From positions 1,019,561 to 1,053,865 of the forward strand of contig BFEA01000021.1 in the NCBI GenBank assembly GCA_003427395.1: a stretch of DNA of 34,305 nucleotides. Direction: 5' to 3'. Under the pieces are notes generated by a model. The model made no database searches and was not told the origin of the DNA. It saw only the letters and a list, made by a program, of their open reading frames with translations. The position numbers were made by a program, and so were the translations under genes. The DNA comes from Chara braunii (lineage: Eukaryota; Streptophyta; Charophyceae; Charales; Characeae). This document shows positions 1 to 10,010 of the stretch, piece after piece (within the stretch, counting starts at the first letter, position 1; every line of letters starts with the position of its first letter).

Positions 1-115
1 TATCTCTAGGTGGCGGGCGCCAAGCTTGCCCAGGAAGGTGCACGAGGCCAATGGGGATTGAACCCAAGACCTCCTGAATGCCACTTGCGTGCCTTACGAA
101 CTGAGCTAGGCCCCT
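1..115 (-). mobile_element. tRNA-derived SINE (tRNA-like head)
   Basis: Minus strand: Pol III A box TAGCTCAGTTCG (108-97), B box GGGTTCAATCC (65-55), 31 nt apart as in tRNAs. GGGGCC (115-110) can pair with GGCCTC (about 49-44) as an acceptor-like stem. The anticodon region is not a convincing tRNA arm, so this is a SINE head rather than a tRNA gene. The element runs towards or past the window edge. Confidence 0.6.
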
Positions 116-135
116 GGATAGATGCATTTTTCTAC

Positions 136-246
136 CTACCGTCTTCACCCGAATATAACGCCCAGTCATTATCGCTTCATCTGGACCAAAAGTTGTGCCA
201 AATACAGCTATAATGACGGGGCGTTCTATTCGGGTGAAGACCGTAG
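136..246. mobile_element. type D MITE, complete
   Basis: 111 bp with 28-bp terminal inverted repeats (26 of 28 matching): CTACCGTCTTCACCCGAATA at the left end, its reverse complement ending GAAGACCGTAG at the right. Ends two bases before a type C element. The terminal TA is probably the target duplication, as at 5609-5713, which suggests a Tc1/mariner-like (Stowaway-like) origin. Confidence 0.72.
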
Positions 247-248
247 GG

Positions 249-362
249 CATACTCACACTAGCACGTTTTTACTTAATTCTGGAAGGGATTGCGGCCAGA
301 TGCATACAGGTCCTGCCGTACATTCGATTAGATACATTTAAGATCGTGCTAGTGTGAGTATG
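249..362. mobile_element. type C MITE, complete
   Basis: 114-bp element with perfect 18-bp terminal inverted repeats, CATACTCACACTAGCACG at 249-266 and its reverse complement at 345-362. No open frame of interest. Related copies at 8150-8480 and 8482-8555. Confidence 0.75.
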
Positions 363-765
363 GACTGGGAGCATCACCCAGCTTTGCAAATCTTTGTTTT
401 TTTGTTTTTTGTTTTTCGGTGGGGGTGGTGGAGTGATTACTGACAAATTTGTATCCAGTGCTTCCTGTGTCTACGCAGTACATCCACAAGCTCCGACTGA
501 AGATTTTGTCTGGGTACCTCTATAGCCTGAACTGCTTCTTCAACACCAGTCGTGCCAGCTCAGCATAGCTGGCCTGTGCGGTATAGCCTGCTATGAGGTG
601 CTGGGCACTAGAGACAACAAAAGTGTGTTTCTCGCGCATGTCAATCAAGGAACTGCATGCAGTCTTTCAGGGTTACCATTACTCTACAATATTTCAACAT
701 AGTTCTTTATCTTTGCCCAACATGAGGTTCTGGAGTCGGGCGGGGGAAGGGAGTGCAGAAATTAA

Positions 766-797
766 ACCACCAGTACTTGGCCCAGCTATCAAGCCCA
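766..797. repeat. solo end of a type B element
   Basis: ACCACCAGTACTTGGCCCAG CTATC preceded by TTAA is identical to the B consensus end, but no matching right end was found within 500 bp. Confidence 0.45.
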
Positions 798-959
798 CAC
801 CTCAGCTGACCTGTACGCCTATCCCTGCCGAGGCCAGGATTACCGGGTGTTCAATTCCTGGTGGACCTACTCTTGAAAGATACGCATCAAATAATCCAAC
901 GAAGTAGTACTTAGGGTCAAATCTTGAAAAAATAGAAAAAAAAAAAACAAGAAAAAAAC

Positions 960-1120
960 AAGAGCCTAGCTCAGTGGGTACACCCATGAACTGTTGAAAT
1001 ACAGACCTGTGTTCGAATCCAGATGACGGAACTCTATGAGAAAAACCAACTACTAATGAATTGCTTGGGGCCGGTCAGCTCAATGACAATATCTCAAGGC
1101 GGTCGCCGTTAAAAAAAAAA

Positions 1121-1153
<33 letters not shown>
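960..1153 (+). mobile_element. tRNA-derived SINE with A-rich tail
   Basis: A box TAGCTCAGTGGGTA (967-980) and B box TGTTCGAATCC (1010-1020), followed by about 90 bp of body and then poly(A) (1111-1122) that continues as (AAT)n to 1153. The order tRNA-like head, body, A tail is typical of plant SINEs. Confidence 0.65.
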
Positions 1154-1160
<7 letters not shown>

Positions 1161-1216
1161 TCTTCTTTCAAAAAGAAAATTGAAGAAACGAACAACTTGC
1201 TTTCATTCCCGCGCGG

Positions 1217-1217
<1 letters not shown>

Positions 1218-1272
<55 letters not shown>
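1218..1272. repeat. (GA)n microsatellite
   Basis: 55 bp of GA. A (CA)n run follows at 1483-1515 and poly(A) at 1590-1609. Confidence 0.9.
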
Positions 1273-1273
<1 letters not shown>

Positions 1274-1477
1274 GGCAACTGCACGGAGGGCCATGGCAAA
1301 TTCACCGCCCGTCTCTCTCTCTCTGTGCCATGTTTTAAAGTCCAAAACGAGAACGACTCTTCCCGCTTTCCTGGGAAGATGGTATCATTTTGATGGGTGT
1401 TTCTCGATTGACGGGTGTCATCCTCTTGTGCAGGACCTTGGGCACTGGGCCCCTGTTAATAAAAAGGAGAGCACTTG

Positions 1478-1516
<39 letters not shown>

Positions 1517-2878
1517 CATGGATGACCAATTTCTATTTTCAGCTTGCGACATTCATTTCCATCTTCTACCTTTTTAGCACTGCGCCTGAAAAAAAAAAAA
1601 AAAAAAAAAGAGAAACGAGAAAAGAAAAAAACTTGGTGGCCCTCAAGAGGCTCTCTACCTTCCACGGCCGAACACAAAGGGCCTCGTTCGACACCACTTG
1701 AAAATACTTGAGTTTCTAGTGCGCACTAAACGGGAAATTTCGATTAACTTTACACTTGAAACTCCATTTATAGTTCCATGTACACTTCAGGAAACCCTTG
1801 AAACAGCCTGCACACTTGAACCCAAACTCCACGGCTTGCTGACCAATCCTAAGACCAGGATCCCCTGCTGGGAAAAAAGAAAGACGAAAACAAGGGCCCC
1901 ACTTGCCAATGGAGTGCTGGCGGTATCCGCTGGCCGCTGAGCTCAAGGCTCCCTGGAGAGTAACCTTGAGCTCAAGTGTGAATTTTTGCCCCGGCCGCAC
2001 TTGAGTAGCGAGGGCTGGCACTAGAGAGCCGGAAAGTAGAAACAACTCCACCGCCACGTTAGGGTGGGGTCGAATGAAGAATTTTCCTTCAACCCTTAAT
2101 TTCAGGTTGCGTTGAATGAGGCCCAAAGCCCAATGCATCAGAATTGCATTTGGACCAGATCAGGGTTTCTATACATTCACAATGATGGGCCGTTATGTGC
2201 TGTCCGAGGAAGTAGTAGTACAGTACTATGGGTCTCGCCGCATGGCACACGAAACGAAAACGAAACAAGTGCATCTGCCCACCAAAGGTTGAAAAATACA
2301 CTCGTTACTATTGATAGCAAACCGATTAACCTGGCCATTTGCTGTGGGAAGATACATTCGTTTTGTTTTTCGTTTCGTGTGCCGTGCAGCGAGGCCCTAT
2401 CTCTGACTACTCTCCTGCTTTCACTACTCGTGATTGGGTTGGGAGTCTCCTCCTTTCTTCTTTTTTTTTTTTTTTTTAAATGACCAGGGGGGAGGTCCCA
2501 CTAGCAAAAAGGATTGGATAAATATCCTGAATCTGGACGTGTTTCAAGCAGAGATGCAGAAAAGCAGAAGTATGGCAACCATTCTGCACCTGTCCACAAT
2601 CAAGTCCAGATTCAGGCGTTCAATGCAATCCTCTTTGCTAGTGGGACCTCGCCCCGGGTGTACTATGCAAGTTCTTTTCGTTTTTGTTTGAGAAAATCTG
2701 CCAGGCCTTATTATTGTGCTGCTTCCCACAAATATAGCCTTTGTCATGTGATAAATATAGAAATAATTTAAATGCCTTTCGTGTTGGGCACATGATGACG
2801 ACTGCTCTCGAGATCACTAATTACCAAAATAAAAAAATAAAAAAAAAGAGAGAGAGAGATCACTTCTCATCTGTGCCT

Positions 2879-2880
<2 letters not shown>

Positions 2881-2935
<55 letters not shown>
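2881..2935. repeat. (AG)n microsatellite
   Basis: 55 bp of AG, preceded by a shorter AG run at 2847-2859 whose flank GATCACTTCTCATCTGTGC is repeated after it (GATCACTACTTATCTGTGC), so the AG-plus-flank unit is duplicated. Confidence 0.85.
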
Positions 2936-2937
<2 letters not shown>

Positions 2938-3207
2938 ACTACTTATCTGTGCTGCGCGGTTCCTCGTAATATACTACTACGATAATAATGATAATAAAAA
3001 AGGCCTGGAAGGCCGTCCTGTCCAGATTTGACAGGTATTTGAATTGGTTGGGCTTAAAAGAAAAGAAAAGACAAAAAAAAGAGAGAATTTTTTTTTTTTT
3101 AAATGATGTTCGACTCCTGACAGTTGTGATCACCCCCCTTTTCGAACTTTTTTTTTTTTTTTAATTCTGACAAAATGTCTTACCAAAAAAATGATGGAAC
3201 AATTCCG

Positions 3208-3254
<47 letters not shown>

Positions 3255-3269
3255 AGAAGAAGAAGAAGA
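3208..3269. repeat. poly(A) then (AAG)n
   Basis: About 45 A residues followed by six AAG units. Confidence 0.9.
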
Positions 3270-3488
3270 TGGAATGGAGGCCGGAAACAATATTATTTTT
3301 GCACATAGTGGAAATGCTCCTGTATGAGGGAATATTATTACGGAGGGGGGGAAGGTTCTGTCCGTCAAAGAGATTCCGGCACAAATCCAACATGTTATGG
3401 TTGGCCCCTTGGCACTGCTGGCCCAGGGCCCAACACCCACATCAGTTCAGTTGGCAGTCCCATGACAGGGGAAAGAGGGTACCAGGAG

Positions 3489-3546
3489 AATGACGCTGAC
3501 TCGTACACCGTCAGGTAGAACGAGGCTGACTCGTACACCGTTAGGT
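3489..3546. repeat. 29-32-bp tandem pair
   Basis: GCTGACTCGTACACCGTCAGGT and GCTGACTCGTACACCGTTAGGT follow one another. Two copies only. Confidence 0.55.
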
Positions 3547-4112
3547 TTTTTCTTTATATTCACAAGTGGACCAGCTGCAGCACAGGAGAGGGGCAGGAGG
3601 AGAGGAAAGGGGGATACTCGGGAGACGAAACAACGAAGAAATTACGAAGCAGGGGAGGGAAAAAAAAGGGCAGCACTTCCTGTCTACTCATTGACTATCA
3701 CGGCATAGGAATGAATCCAGTAGCCGAAAAGGCAAAAGAAGATGTCCGTTCTGTAGAGGACTGCAGGCATTCATTATAGTACTGCAGAAATGGTTTAGGT
3801 GTGAGGAGTTGGTTGAGCGGCTGTCCGCACATCTATGATGCATTGTCAAGACCGAGTTCAGTTTTTGCTAAAAAATAAAGGAATCAACAATATTAATTTC
3901 AATAATATTTCCGAGAGAATTGATCGCGGAGGAATAGACGCCATGTGTTTGTGTTCTGGCATCCCTTTTTATACTCCCCCTACGCTCTTCTTACTTCTCC
4001 CCCATCCCATCCATTCTTCAATTCGCTCTGCTATTCCTCCCGCATGTTTTCTCTGTCCCTCCTTGTTCTGTCCTCTGTCCTGTTACAATCCTTCTTGCGC
4101 ACGCGCGCACTG

Positions 4113-4113
<1 letters not shown>

Positions 4114-4172
<59 letters not shown>
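4114..4172. repeat. (GA)n microsatellite
   Basis: 59 bp of GA in the gene-free region downstream of SEC63. Confidence 0.9.
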
Positions 4173-4175
<3 letters not shown>

Positions 4176-4424
4176 CCAGGCTGTCTCTTATATTCTCTCT
4201 TTCGTACTTGACTCTTGTACCATGTTACAATCCTGCTCCCTGATGGTCTTTTGCATGCTCGTCTGTCGTCGTACTCGCCTTCCATCTTCCACTTCTCGCC
4301 TTCCCCTTCGTTGTCGTGCTTTTCCTCCTGCTCGCGATCCCTGTTCTCCCGCCTATCGTCTTCCCATTCATCCTGGCATTCCTCCTCACTGTCTGTCCTT
4401 TCACCCCCCCTCTTCCTCCTCCTC

Positions 4425-4820
4425 CTCCCCTCGTCATCCTGCCCTTCCTCATACAGCTGCTCCTCCTGCCACTCTTCCTCCAGTGCGTCGTCAACCTCCT
4501 ACCACTTTGTCCCCCTCCTTCCCCTCCTCCAGGTCGTCGTCCTGCCCCCGCTTCTCCCGCTGAATGAATCTTGCACTCGAACATGGAGAGATACACAGCC
4601 ATATTTTTTTGTCTTCCAGTTCGTCGTCCTCCTGCCCCTCCTCGCGCTCATCATCCCGCTGCTCCCCCTGCCGCTCCTCCCGAGAGAATCTTCTGGTGGA
4701 ACATCGGAAGATAGTTCAAGATACACGACCATATTCTTTCGTCTTCCAGTTCGTCGTCCTCCCCAGCCCCCTCCCCCTCCTCGTGCTCTTCATCCCACCC
4801 CTCCCACTGCTGCTGCTCCA
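4425..4820. repeat. pyrimidine-rich tandem array, about 130-bp units
   Basis: GTCTTCCAGTTCGTCGTCCT occurs at 4611 and 4741 (130 bp apart), with a related GGTCGTCGTCCTGCCCC near 4532. Each is preceded by GAATCTT and an ACATGGA- or ACATCGG-like segment. It sits inside a 3.95-4.82 kb region that is overwhelmingly C and T on the plus strand. Long open frames here are low-complexity artefacts. Confidence 0.55.
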
Positions 4821-4962
4821 ACGCACCCTGATAGTGAATGTATTGAAGCCATGTTACTGGTCAGGTACAGCCAAAATGTGGAACATTGTGTTCAGGGGAA
4901 GACCGTAGTGCTGATCTTAGCTTCCGTAAGGAGGAGGTTCTTTCGTCACTCCGAAGTTGACC

Positions 4963-5085
4963 CAAAAAAACAAAAAAACATACAAAAGTTGAAAAAAAAA
5001 CAAAAAAACATACAAAAGTTGAAAAAAAACAAAAAAAACATACAAAGAAAAAACAAAACCTACAAAAAACAGAAAAAAAAACAAA
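4963..5085. repeat. short A-rich tandem repeat
   Basis: The unit AACATACAAAAGTTG within poly-A context is repeated three times at about 30-bp spacing, then decays into A-rich sequence. This is simple repeat sequence. Confidence 0.6.
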
Positions 5086-5221
5086 AGAAACAGATGCACA
5101 GCCATGTCAAAAAGGGTGCAACCACATTGCTCCAAAGTTTCAAGGAGCCCGTCCGTTATATTATAGAAGGTGGCAACAAAATATATATATATATAGAAGG
5201 TGGCAACGAATCGGAACTAAA

Positions 5222-5720
5222 ACCACCAGTACCTCCACGTTTTCAGACCGTTATATTACAGAAATGGGCTGCTGCAACTATTGGTGGGGTTGGGCTAATG
5301 AACCAGCGTAGCTGGCGGCGCCAGCCAAAAGACGGCCTGCGCCAGTTCACCCTTTTTTTGGTGCGGAGCGCATCTCTTTTTTTTTTTTTTCTTTTTTCTT
5401 TTGGTGCGGAGAGCATCTCCAGGGTCAGAAAAAAAAAAAAAAATTGTTGGCCAAAGGCACTGGCGATCTAACGAGCGCTGCGAGTTTCAGGACTCGGCTA
5501 CTGGAGCAAAATGGCTGGCGGCACCAGTTGAGATAAAGGTGCGCCGGTTCGGGTATCTTTGGCAAGCAGGGCGTTCGAGGCTCGGCAAGGGAAGGAATAA
5601 AAGTACTACCGTCTTCCCGCGAACACATCGGACCCTCATTCTGACTGTATCTGGCCGGAAACCTACCTCGTATACTTTCCTTTTCAGGGCGCGTTATGTT
5701 CGGGGGAAGACGGTAGTGGT
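5222..5720. mobile_element. type B element, long and internally duplicated, interrupted by a D element
   Basis: Left end ACCACCAGTACCTCC. The interior shares GTAGCTGGCGGCGCCAGCC, ATGGCTGGCGGCACCAG and GAGGCTCGGCAAG with other B elements. The right inverted repeat AGTAC...GTGGTTTA is split by a D element at 5609-5713. Longer than the 150-200-bp B copies because part of the interior is repeated and T- and A-runs have expanded. Confidence 0.55.
5609..5713. mobile_element. type D MITE with TA target duplication
   Basis: About 105 bp with inverted ends CCGTCTTCCCGCGAA and TTCGGGGGAAGACGG, flanked by TA at 5607-5608 and 5714-5715. Removing it with one TA restores AGTACTAGTGGTTTA, which matches the right end of the B family (AGTACTGGTGGTTTA) at all but one base. 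Confidence 0.7.
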
Positions 5721-5779
5721 TTATAACTTAGCTCGAATTACTGCGATGGGGTCACGACTCGTGGGTATGTGAAAATGAC

Positions 5780-8140
5780 ATAGGTGCTCCTTTCTCGTTC
5801 CACATTCTTCCCTCCTCCTCTAGGGCTAAGGGTTTTTTTGAAGTGTCTCAGATCAGCTACTGATCGTTGCCAGGCCGTTCATGGCCCCCTTGATGCGTTT
5901 GAGTTTTTCAGAATTCTCAAGGGCGACGTGGCTGCCCGAAAAAGATATCACTGACCGAAACATTTTTGTTTTCAGCTGTTTTGAAGTCCTTTCAAATGAA
6001 GTACGCCTAGCCATTCATTTCATGTTGAAGCCTGCCCGTAACCCTGTCTGTCTGGTGCGTCATACAGTTTCTTAGGGGCATATAAGGATCACATCCATCC
6101 ACCCCCCCCCCCCCCCCTCCCCCCCCACGTGAAATAAAGGAAATCGTGTTACACCCATACATGAGCAACTTTCAGCTGACATGCAGGTCACAGAGCTTTC
6201 CTTTTTTATTTGCCACACAGCCACGGTGATTTATTTCCTTTTTTGGCAAGAACATTGGTTGCAATCATGGTGGTGTTGGCCTGCGTCTACATTGCATGCA
6301 TCCATGTCGACGAAAATACCTCCTGAAACAAGTCATTTTGCCTACCCCCGAGCCAAAAATGAATCCTACAGGCAGAGAAGAAGCAGATATTAATTATCCT
6401 TCCAGCTCACACCCCCCCAGCATTGGGCCCCCTTGTCCAGACCAGGGAAAAAGAGTCATTTTGCCTACCCTGAGCCAAAAGGAATTGTTTTTTTTTTTCT
6501 TTTCTAGGAACTTTCTTCTTTGCAACTCGTTTTTTTATTTTTTTTGGAACTCTTTTTCTCCACGAGTGTGGGAGCACCTCTGGTCTAGAGTCAGACCCCC
6601 CTGACAAACTGTCCTCCTGAAATTATCATGAACCTGACTGTTTTTACAACCATGTTCATGATCTCTTAGCACAAACATTGTACAAGTGGAGTTGGAACGT
6701 CTGGCCCCGGTAGTACCAAGTTTCATGCTACGAGAGCATGAACGATGGCCTCGTCTTTCTTTCTTCTTTTTACGACGGCCTCGTCTTTCTTTCTTCTTTT
6801 TTTAGGATCCCACTTTCTCACACCCCCACCGACTCTTCCTCTTCATGAATTCTCCCGGGCGCACCCCAACTCCCCCAGTCCCACCCCACTGTGAGCCCCT
6901 CAGGACCATCACCCTTCGACTATCGTAGTGCGGGGGCAACATGAACCAGGCCACTTTTACGGCCAGGTAAACATGAACATAAAGGACTGGTCGGTCCTTC
7001 CCCTTCCTCTCAATCTGTGATTCCCTAGGAAGTATACAGAAAATTCCGCTTGTTCAGAAGATTTATGGACGGCCACTACGGTCTACGGTCAGGACATTAT
7101 ACCCGCGCTGAAGAGGAAAGAGAGGACAAAAGGAAAGACACCCGTTTTCCAGCAGGTGTTTCTGGTTTTCTTCCTTGTCAAAAGGAAAAGCAATCACATT
7201 CGTTGCTTGGATGCCTCCATACACTTCCATACTTCGCTTTCGTGCCTTCATTTGCACAAAAAGCCTCCGAGAAAAGCAGCGTGATATCTCTTGTCGCCAC
7301 CCCTTTCGACCATTCTCCAGATATGGAACACCACCTTCGGTCCCAGTCTCCTCCATCCTGACCCCCGTGCTCCAACTTCAACCCCACCATCCGAAGCCTG
7401 GGCGGAAAAATAAACTGAAAATTTTTTGCCTTAGAAGGTCAATGTGAAAACAAAAAGAGCAAAATCCGAAAAAAAACGGAAAACAACTGCGTTGTGCAGA
7501 AAAATAAACTGAAATTTTTTGGCCTTAGGGTCGCATGGAAATTCTTTGCCAAGTTGAAAACAAAAACAGAAATTGTTACTATTATTAGTAATTTATTACT
7601 TTTTCATTTTAGGCCCGGCCGGGCAAGCAAGTCATTCCTGGCCACTCTGGCCGCAAATCATTTTCCGTATGGAAGGGGTCTACAACTGGCGCTGCGAAAT
7701 AGGCAAGAAAAGACAAAGTGGCGCCAGTGTCACGGTGTGGATTTCAAAATGTGCAAGACTACAAGAGGTCTAAAACTGCGGCAGTTTTTATCCGCAGTGG
7801 CACTTGGCAGATTTAGGGGCGCACCTTTCTTGCTCCATTTCGGGAGCTGCTCAAGTTACCTATATTCTGAGCGCTGCGTGTGACTCCAACGTACTTTTGC
7901 GGAAGTTTTGCCCGTACTAAAATAATATGTCAAGACTTGCCCTAATTTAATAACCCCCAGGTGCTAGTGGTGTCTGCTCTTATCAGCACCACTAACACTG
8001 GTGGGGGAGTTAAATCAAAAAATAATAATAATAATAACAATAATAATAACATGTCAAGACTGGTACCATCAACCACGCAGACAACCCATCCATGTTCCAA
8101 GCTGCCCTGACGGTAGAGTCTGCTACCTCCAAATCCTCGA
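5780..8140. other. gene-free region without recognised coding sequence
   Basis: Scanned on both strands. Seen: a C run at 6112-6126, a degenerate direct repeat AGTCATTTTGCCTACCC (6331 and 6455), and short AAT repeats (about 8022-8050). The frames at 7050-7450 overlap on both strands and match nothing I know. Confidence 0.4.
6738..6806. repeat. 33-bp tandem pair
   Basis: GGCCTCGTCTTTCTTTCTTC plus TTTTT occurs twice, joined by ACGAC. Confidence 0.6.
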
Positions 8141-8149
8141 GCCAAGCAA

Positions 8150-8480
8150 GGGCCTACTCATCCTGCGACTTGTTCACTTATTTTTGGGCGTAATTGCAGT
8201 CAGATGCACCCAGGCCCCGCTGTAGATGCAGTCGGATACATTAAACCACCAGTGCTTGGTCCAGCTATCGGCCGCGGCGCTTTCCCGTTAATGCGCCGCG
8301 CCTTTAGGGCTTCGGGGTACCGGACCACAATGGCTGGAAGCGCCAGCCAAAAAAATTTCAAGACGGTACCCCAGCGCTTCGGCGAAAATTGGCACGCAGG
8401 GGCATTCCAGGCTCGGCATCGATAGCTGGGCCAAGTACTGGTGGTATAAAGATGGCGCTAGTGTGAGGGCACCCTAAGTG
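8150..8480. mobile_element. type C inverted-repeat element, interrupted by a B element
   Basis: Homologous along its length to the complete C element at 249-362: left end GGGCCTACTCATCC, internal CAGATGCACCCAGG and GATACATTAAA, right end GCTAGTGTGAGGG. A B element splits it at 8245-8446. No coding capacity; a MITE-like short non-autonomous DNA element. Confidence 0.6.
8245..8446. mobile_element. type B MITE with TAA target duplication
   Basis: 202-bp element with terminal inverted repeats of about 26 bp: ACCACCAGTGCTTGGTCC and on to CTATCG at the left, matched by CGATAGCTGGGCC and AGTACTGGTGGT at the right, with only two or three mismatches. It is flanked by TAA (8242-8244 and 8447-8449). 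The neighbouring partial C copy gives the empty site CATTAAAGATGG with a single TAA. A 3-bp TAA duplication fits PIF/Harbinger-like elements; family assignment is inference. Confidence 0.75.
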
Positions 8481-8481
8481 C

Positions 8482-8555
8482 CCACCCAGGACCCGCTGTA
8501 GATGCAGTCGGATACATTAAAGATGGTGCTAGCGTGAGGGCACCCTAAGTGCCCC
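8482..8555. repeat. partial type C element, right half, tandem to the previous copy
   Basis: Repeats CCGCTGTAGATGCAGTCGGA and GATGGTGCTAGCGTGAGGGC from the adjacent C element but without the B insertion. It acts as the natural empty site for the B element. Confidence 0.7.
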
Positions 8556-8642
8556 TAAAGCGGATACGAAACAGTCAAACACCCTAGCTACCCTCTTCAA
8601 CAGCAGGCCTATCCCATGCCATCCAAGAATTTGTAATGTGTG

Positions 8643-8805
8643 CTATGCAAGGCTGGGCGCAAGTAGGTGGGGTGCAAAAGGAACACCAACTGGTGTCGTG
8701 CAGGAGCAGCTAACCACCCCAATTGGAATGAGACCCACTAACCTCTCCATTTTGTGCAACACCTGCAGCACCTGAGCTCTGACCAACTGAGCCCGCGCAT
8801 TCCAT
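8643..8805 (-). mobile_element. tRNA-derived SINE
   Basis: Minus strand: GGCTCAGTTGGTCAGAGC (8793-8776) is a good A box region. GTGGGTCTCATTCC (8738-8725) is a weaker B box. No A tail is visible at its 3' end. Confidence 0.5.
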
Positions 8806-8867
8806 GTCTTTTTTTTTTTTTCTTTTTTTTTTTCCACTATTTCTAACACTCTGGTGGTGGTCATCTA

Positions 8868-9010
8868 CCCTGGAGGTGATAAGGGCGCCCTCCAGGGTCA
8901 GTGCCCTGCTGTAGATGGGGCCGGCCTCTTTATGATACGGGCACCCTCCAGGGTCGGTGGTCGTCTACCCCCTGTAGGTGTGGTCATCTACCCTGGAGGT
9001 GATAAGGGCA
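8868..9010. repeat. cluster of inverted and direct repeats
   Basis: TACCCTGGAGGTGATAAGGG occurs at about 8868 and 8990. Its arm ACCCTGGAGG is inverted as CCTCCAGGGT at about 8890 and 8950, so strong hairpins are possible. It looks like two overlapping MITE-like hairpin elements of about 60-80 bp. Confidence 0.5.
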
Positions 9011-9169
9011 CCAGCACATGCATGCCAGAAACTGGGTCCGGCGCCCCCATAAATCAAATGAATTTCCACAGTTGGGCAAAAAAGTACGACAGCGTTGATT
9101 ACCCTGGAAGACCCAGGAGATCGACTGCCTACTCCCGCACATTTTTTATGATAACTTGATAAGTGTATC

Positions 9170-9842
9170 ACAGGACATCATTGACATCTTTCAAGACGCT
9201 GGCAGATGGACCGAGTGATTGAATGACATGGGAAAATCGTTTAAAATGCCCCCTAAAAGTTGGCGTATTTTTTTCAGATACCCCTACAGAAGAGGGGTAT
9301 AATGAAATGCCCCTGAATTTTACATCTGGTCCTGCCCGGCCATCCACAACTTCGCAATATGAACCTGGCTGTTCAGTGCTCGCCCAGGCGCGCATCCCTC
9401 TCGCCATCCGCCCCTCTATCCAGCAGACATCTTCTCTCCATCCCCCGGAACAACATTATGGCTCATGGAGTTCCGGGGTTCGGAATGGTGCTTGCGTTGC
9501 CTAGTACAGTGGTGGTTTACACCACCGGTACTCGAGCAAGGTAAACACTGTCCAGCACCGGCCTTTCACGGATGTGTACGCCTGCTAAAAGCATGAAAAC
9601 GGAGTGTTCCCCACCAAACTCAAATGCATTTCGAGTTCCGCCGAGTGGCTTAAAGGACCAATGTTCCCATGACCCGTCTTCCATTGTGTGAAGTATTTTT
9701 CACTTGTGGTTTCCCGGTTCTCACCTGCAGTTCCCACCCACCTATCTTGCCGATTACGTTGACAACATCAGTTCTTGCTGTCCACCCTTCCGTCCACGTT
9801 CCACAGATCCCGACATGATGTCCCACAAGTTCTTCCTTTGTG
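9170..9842. other. no recognised feature
   Basis: Nothing recognised on either strand. On the minus strand it lies downstream of the accD-like fragment, but no carboxyltransferase residues were found in any frame. Confidence 0.4.
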
Positions 9843-10010
9843 AAGTAATTCGATTCTTTCTGTGCTATTCATTTTTAAATGATGACCACATTCTTCACAG
9901 ATTAATTGATTTTGTTTAAGAAACTTTAAATATAGCATGCTTTTACAGTTGTCACATTGAAGCCATTGCCCTTTGCTGCTAGGATCTGATTCTGGATATT
10001 TAGGTTCAGG
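9843..10010 (-). pseudogene. accD: plastid-type accD zinc-ribbon fragment
   Basis: Open frame encoding QWLQCDNCKSMLYLKFLKQ, then ICEECGHHLKMNSTERIELL. This is the N-terminal Cys4 zinc ribbon of the acetyl-CoA carboxylase carboxyltransferase beta subunit, normally encoded by the plastid gene accD. The CX2C-15-CX2C spacing is intact. After IELL the family continues ID-GTW-P-D, but here the frame departs (LLHKGRTCG...), and nothing of the carboxyltransferase domain follows within the next kilobase. Upstream residues (EPKYPESDPSSKG) are not recognisable. It could be an old plastid-to-nucleus insertion, or one exon of a nuclear-transferred accD whose other exons I cannot see. Nothing shows it is expressed. 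Confidence 0.8.

Larger units (their letters stand above)
1621..3480. other. gene-free region, nothing recognised apart from simple repeats
   Basis: Open frames here are short, overlap on both strands and match no family I know. Apart from the GA and A tracts listed, there are homopolymer T runs (2461-2477, 3089-3101, 3148-3162). CATTCGTTTTGTTTTTCGTTTCGTGTGCCGTG near 2356 partly mirrors CATGGCACACGAAACGAAAACGAAAC near 2250, an inverted repeat of about 25 bp. Confidence 0.4.

Noticed and set aside
43-115. A functional tRNA gene
   Set aside because: Only A and B boxes and a partial acceptor stem match; no proper anticodon arm, so it is called a SINE head.
3945-5471. Long plus-strand frames rich in Ser, Pro, Leu
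   Set aside because: They come from pyrimidine-rich tandem repeats and GA/CT microsatellites and have no recognisable domain.
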